A stretch of DNA of 7,085 nucleotides, from contig DASZMJ010000346.1 of assembly GCA_035551935.1 (NCBI GenBank), positions 1 through 7,085 of the forward strand, read 5' to 3'. The position numbers and the translations under genes are program-made. This document shows, in pieces, positions 4,051 to 7,085 of the stretch (position 1 is its first letter; every line of letters begins with the position of its first letter). This DNA is from DASZMJ01 sp035551935. Lineage in GTDB: Bacteria; Planctomycetota; Planctomycetia; Isosphaerales; Isosphaeraceae. The notes beneath the pieces were generated by a model, which saw only the letters and a list, made by a program, of their open reading frames with translations, was not told the DNA's origin and did not search any database.

Positions 4051-6426
4051 TTACCTCGGCCCGCCGTCGCCGAAGCCCGGGCCGCCGTCGAAGGGCCGGG
4101 CGTCGAGCTCCTCGGCCCATGCGGCCATCTCGTCCGAGCGCGCGGTCTCGCCGAGGGTCTTGTAGATCGCGGCGAGGGCCTCGACGCGGTCGGCCACCGG
4201 GCGGGTCGTGCCCAGCTCGGACGCGAGGGCACGCAGCTCGGGGATCATCGCGTCCATCTGGGCCAGGGCGTCGTCGCGGCGGCCCCTGGTCACGAGCAGC
4301 ATCGCGAGCGCCTCGCGGACCGCGACGCGGTCGAGCCTCACGCGCCACGGGCGCTGGATCCGACCGACGATGCCGTCGCACAGATCGATGGCGCGACGGT
4401 AGCAGGGCTCGGCCTCGTCGAGCCGGTCGAGCCGCTGGAGCGTCGCGCCGAGCTTGCCGAGGGCCTCGACGACGTCCTTCTCGGCCTCGGCGTCCCCGGG
4501 GGTTTCGGCCGCGATCTGTTCGGCGAGCTCGCGGGCGCGGTGGAGCCGGGACTCGATCCGTCCCAGGCTCGAGGGATCGGCGGTCCACGGGCGGGTCATG
4601 AGGTACGTCTCGACCAGTTTCACGCGGTAGGAGGGGTCGTCGGGGTATTGCTTGGACAGGTCTTCGAGCATGCCGATGGCCCGCGCCAGGTGGGGCTCGG
4701 CGTCGGCGTCGCGGCCGATGAACTCGTAGAGCGCGGCGACCTTGCGATAGGCCCAGGCCGCCTCGCCCTGGAGCTTGGGGTTCGTGGCGTTCTGGGTGGC
4801 GAAGCGATCGTAGAACGAGAGCACGCTCTGGAGCAGCCCCGAGACGTCGGTCGGGCCGCCCATCTTCGTGCGCGGTCCGTCGGGCGGCCCACGCATCGGA
4901 CCGCGGTCGCCCGGGGGACCGAACGGGCCGTCGAATCCGCCTGGGCCGTGGGACCCGCGCATCACGAAGACGCCCTTGGCCATCGCCGGCGGGCCGCCGC
5001 CGGGCCCGCGGTCGTGTCCCGGTCCCATCGGGCCGACGTCGGGCCCGTGCGGGGCGTGCCGGCCGAGCAGGCCGAGCGGGGGCGTGGACACGCCGTCGCG
5101 CGGGGCGAGCGCCTCGAACAGCTCGCCGAAGACGTCGAGCGAGAGCGCGACATTATCCTCGGCCCGCTTCGTCGCCCGCTCCGCCTCGATCCGCCGCGCC
5201 TCAGCGCGGGCGTAGCCGACCCAGCCCACGACCGCGGCCAGCACCAGCGACGCCGCGGCCGTCGCCGTCAGGCCGGCGAGCGGCCGGTTGCGGCGGCTCC
5301 AGCGCCAGGCGCGTTCGAACGGGGTCGCGCGGCGGGCGAGGATCGGGCGGTCCTCGAGGAACCGCCGCAGGTCGTCGGCCATCGCGCCGGCGTGGGCGTA
5401 GCGGTGCTCGGGCTCGCGGGCGATCGCCTTGAGGATGATCGTCTCGAGATCCGCGGGGATCGACGGCCGGAGCCGCCTCGGCGTCGTCGGCCGGCCCTCG
5501 CTCACCTGGCGGAGCAGCTCGCTCGGGCTCAGCTCGCCGAACGGGGGCTCGAGCGTCAGCAGCTCGTAGAGGGTCAATCCCAGGCTATAGACGTCGCCCC
5601 GCGCATCCGTCTCGCCGTGCAGGGCCTCGGGGGCGAGGTAGCGGAGCGTGCCGATGACGTCGCCGGTGCCCGTCAGGTCCTCGCGGCCGTTGAGCTTCGC
5701 CAGGCCGAAGTCGGTGATCCAGACCGTCTCGTGCTCGTCGACCAGCAGGTTCGCGGGCTTGACGTCGCGGTGGAGCACGCCCTGCTCGTGCGCATAGTGG
5801 AGCGCCTCGGCCGCCTGCACGCCGACCTTCGCCGCGAACCGCCAGCGCTCGGGCCCCTCGCCGGCCCCGTCGCCGCGCCAGCGATCGCACACGGCGTCGA
5901 GGCCGCGGCCGTGGATCATCTGCATCACGTAGTAAGGCAGGCCGTCCTGCTCGCCCACGCCGAAGATCGGCACGATGTTCGTGTGGTGGAGCTGCGCGAC
6001 GGCCTGGGCCTCGCGCTGGAATCGCTTCAAGCGCTTCGGGTCGAGGTGGACGTGGTGGATGACCTTGACGGCGACGTGGCGGTCGAGCGACTCCTGCACG
6101 GCCTCGTAGACGACGCCCATCCCGCCGCGTCCCAGCTCGCGGAGGATGCGGAACTCGCCGAGCCGTTCGGGCATCGCCCGGGCCACGCGCGAGCCGCGGC
6201 GGAGCTGCTCCATCATCGCCACCGCGCCGAGCAGGCGGCGGACGCGGTCGATGTCGTCGGGATGGCGCGCGAGGTATTCGGCCATCGACGGCGCCTCGCC
6301 GCGACGGCACCGCTCGGTGAACTCCTCGGCCAGCGCGTCGAGCGGGTCCTGGTCGGGCCCGATGATCTGGTCGGTCGGGTCGGGCTCGCGCTTGCCGATG
6401 CCGTTGACGTCGATCGCGTCGTTCAT
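4051..6426 (-). CDS. Membrane-spanning Hanks-type Ser/Thr protein kinase with TPR-like C-terminal half
   Basis: The gene encodes 791 aa. Residues 27-75 are the conserved leader region seen before many planctomycete kinases (GEAPSMAEYLARHP, then RRLLG). The catalytic domain is about 93-358: Gly loop GRGGMG 99-104, Lys121 in VAVK, Glu139, HRDVKPAN 219-226, DFG 239-241, activation-loop Thr252/254/260, APE 265-267 and Asp278 in GDVYSLG. All key residues are present, so it should be active. One transmembrane helix lies at about 383-405. It is followed by a charged helix (406-440), a Gly/Pro-rich linker (about 446-526) and a helical TPR-like region (about 527-775; 'AEPHLARAIGMLEDL', 'EAEPCYRRAIDLC'). 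The catalytic half would be cytoplasmic and the rest outside, probably sensing or binding partners. The start lies 3 bp after the sigma-factor stop with AAGGGG 7 nt before ATG, indicating translational coupling. Its substrate is unknown; the sigma factor is an inferred candidate. Confidence 0.93.
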   Translation of the reverse strand: MNDAIDVNGIGKREPDPTDQIIGPDQDPLDALAEEFTERCRRGEAPSMAEYLARHPDDIDRVRRLLGAVAMMEQLRRGSRVARAMPERLGEFRILRELGRGGMGVVYEAVQESLDRHVAVKVIHHVHLDPKRLKRFQREAQAVAQLHHTNIVPIFGVGEQDGLPYYVMQMIHGRGLDAVCDRWRGDGAGEGPERWRFAAKVGVQAAEALHYAHEQGVLHRDVKPANLLVDEHETVWITDFGLAKLNGREDLTGTGDVIGTLRYLAPEALHGETDARGDVYSLGLTLYELLTLEPPFGELSPSELLRQVSEGRPTTPRRLRPSIPADLETIILKAIAREPEHRYAHAGAMADDLRRFLEDRPILARRATPFERAWRWSRRNRPLAGLTATAAASLVLAAVVGWVGYARAEARRIEAERATKRAEDNVALSLDVFGELFEALAPRDGVSTPPLGLLGRHAPHGPDVGPMGPGHDRGPGGGPPAMAKGVFVMRGSHGPGGFDGPFGPPGDRGPMRGPPDGPRTKMGGPTDVSGLLQSVLSFYDRFATQNATNPKLQGEAAWAYRKVAALYEFIGRDADAEPHLARAIGMLEDLSKQYPDDPSYRVKLVETYLMTRPWTADPSSLGRIESRLHRARELAEQIAAETPGDAEAEKDVVEALGKLGATLQRLDRLDEAEPCYRRAIDLCDGIVGRIQRPWRVRLDRVAVREALAMLLVTRGRRDDALAQMDAMIPELRALASELGTTRPVADRVEALAAIYKTLGETARSDEMAAWAEELDARPFDGGPGFGDGGPR
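4849..5061 (-). repeat. Gly/Pro-rich low-complexity linker in the kinase
   Basis: This codes for residues 456-526, where Gly, Pro, Asp and His dominate (GPMGPGHDRGPGGGPP, GPFGPPGDRGP and GPPDGP units). It lies outside the membrane between the juxtamembrane helix and the TPR-like region. Its composition resembles the linkers of the neighbouring EF-hand protein. Confidence 0.75.
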
Positions 6427-6429
6427 GAC

Positions 6430-7059
6430 TCACCCCTTGCCGAAGTCGGGGAATCGCTCGAGCGCGTCCTTCAGGCGTTCGAGGGCCCGCACGTACCGCT
6501 TGCTCGCCGCGGCCGGCTGGATGCCGAGCAGGGCGGCGACCTCGAGGTTGTTCAGGTCTTCGAAATGCCGGAGTGCCAGCACCTCGCGGTCGATCGCGTC
6601 GAGCCCGTCGAGCGCCTCGCGGAGCTGGGCCAGCGCCTCGCCCCGCTGGGCGGCCATGCTCGGAGAGGACTGGTCGGCGATGAACTCGGCGATCATCTCC
6701 GAGCTGGCCTCGGGCGCCATCCGGCCGATCGAGACCTCGCGCGCCGCGTCGCGCATGCCCGCGCCGAGGTGCTGGCGATGGACCTGGATCAGACGCTGGA
6801 TGGTCACGGTGCGGAGCCAGATGAAGAGGGGCACGTCGTCGTCGGCCTGGAAGTGGCGGAGCCGCTTGAGGGCGTCGATGTACGCTTCCTGCAGGACATC
6901 GGAGGCCGAGACTCGCCCGCGGAGCCGGGCATCGAGCCGGAACTCGACCATGCGTTTGAGCCGGTCGCGATAGGCCGAGAACAGCGGCGCCAGCTCCGCG
7001 TCGTCCCCGCCCCGGAGCCGCTCGACTTGCTCGGCGATCTCCCGACCCTCGTCCATCAT
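6430..7059 (-). CDS. ECF-type RNA polymerase sigma factor, kinase-associated
   Basis: The gene encodes 209 aa with the two-domain layout of ECF sigma factors. Region 2 is about 25-95, with the core-binding and -10-recognition helices in SASDVLQEAYIDALKRLRHF (51-70) and FIWLRTVTIQRLIQVHR (79-95). Region 4 is about 142-200, with LDAIDREVLALRHFEDLNNLEVAALLGI (153-180) and a recognition helix around AAASKRYVRALERL (183-196). A linker of about 45 residues joins them. The 'SASDVLQEAYIDA' style is typical of planctomycete ECF factors encoded next to Ser/Thr kinases. No anti-sigma gene is adjacent and the kinase follows after 3 bp, so control by phosphorylation is the natural inference. Two consecutive ATGs (7059, 7056) could start it; GAGG lies 5 nt before the first and 8 nt before the second, slightly favouring the second. 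The 26 bp upstream to the window edge show no clear promoter. Confidence 0.93.
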   Translation of the reverse strand: MMDEGREIAEQVERLRGGDDAELAPLFSAYRDRLKRMVEFRLDARLRGRVSASDVLQEAYIDALKRLRHFQADDDVPLFIWLRTVTIQRLIQVHRQHLGAGMRDAAREVSIGRMAPEASSEMIAEFIADQSSPSMAAQRGEALAQLREALDGLDAIDREVLALRHFEDLNNLEVAALLGIQPAAASKRYVRALERLKDALERFPDFGKG

Positions 7060-7085
7060 GGCGGCCTCGGGGATGGGGGTTTGTT

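Noticed and set aside
5585..6433. 282-codon minus-strand open frame overlapping the kinase
   Set aside because: It is a frame-shifted copy of the kinase coding region, Arg/Pro/Ala-rich with no domain; the kinase motifs are all in the other frame.
1..7085. tRNA, rRNA, CRISPR array, insertion sequence or phage genes
   Set aside because: I looked for cloverleaf-like stretches, spaced identical repeats, transposase motifs and terminal inverted repeats, and saw none.

Overview
The window is very GC-rich, with G or C at almost every third codon position. It carries a gene set typical of Planctomycetes: an ECF-type sigma factor followed at once by a membrane-spanning Hanks-type Ser/Thr kinase with a conserved N-terminal leader region and a repeat-rich sensor half, a secreted EF-hand protein with Gly/Pro-rich linkers, and a tricorn-like propeller protein. 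A member of the Isosphaeraceae/Gemmataceae type is my inference; no rRNA or other taxonomic marker is present.

Layout, right to left on the minus strand: sigma factor (7059-6430), 3 bp gap, kinase (6426-4051), 159 bp gap with a TATAAG box and a perfect 7-bp inverted repeat, then the EF-hand protein (3891-2665). A convergent 117-bp spacer holding a 7-bp-stem hairpin separates this block from one small plus-strand gene (2188-2547, 119 aa). A 355-bp divergent region (1833-2187) follows, with a possible 24-codon mini-ORF that has a perfect Shine-Dalgarno sequence and three TTGTGA hexamers. The left end is the N-terminal 610 codons of a secreted tricorn-like (peptidase S41 type) beta-propeller protein. 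It starts at 1832 on the minus strand and runs off the left edge.

Function. Sigma factor and kinase form an apparent two-gene signalling unit: no anti-sigma gene lies between or beside them, so the kinase is the obvious candidate regulator. The EF-hand protein, the kinase's extracytoplasmic half and the tricorn-like protein are all predicted to lie outside the cytoplasmic membrane, and all three carry Gly- or Gly/Pro-rich stretches. The most unusual gene is the small plus-strand one: eight cysteines in the first 32 residues fused to a module resembling the STN (secretin/TonB N-terminus short) domain, with no visible export signal. I do not recognise this combination.
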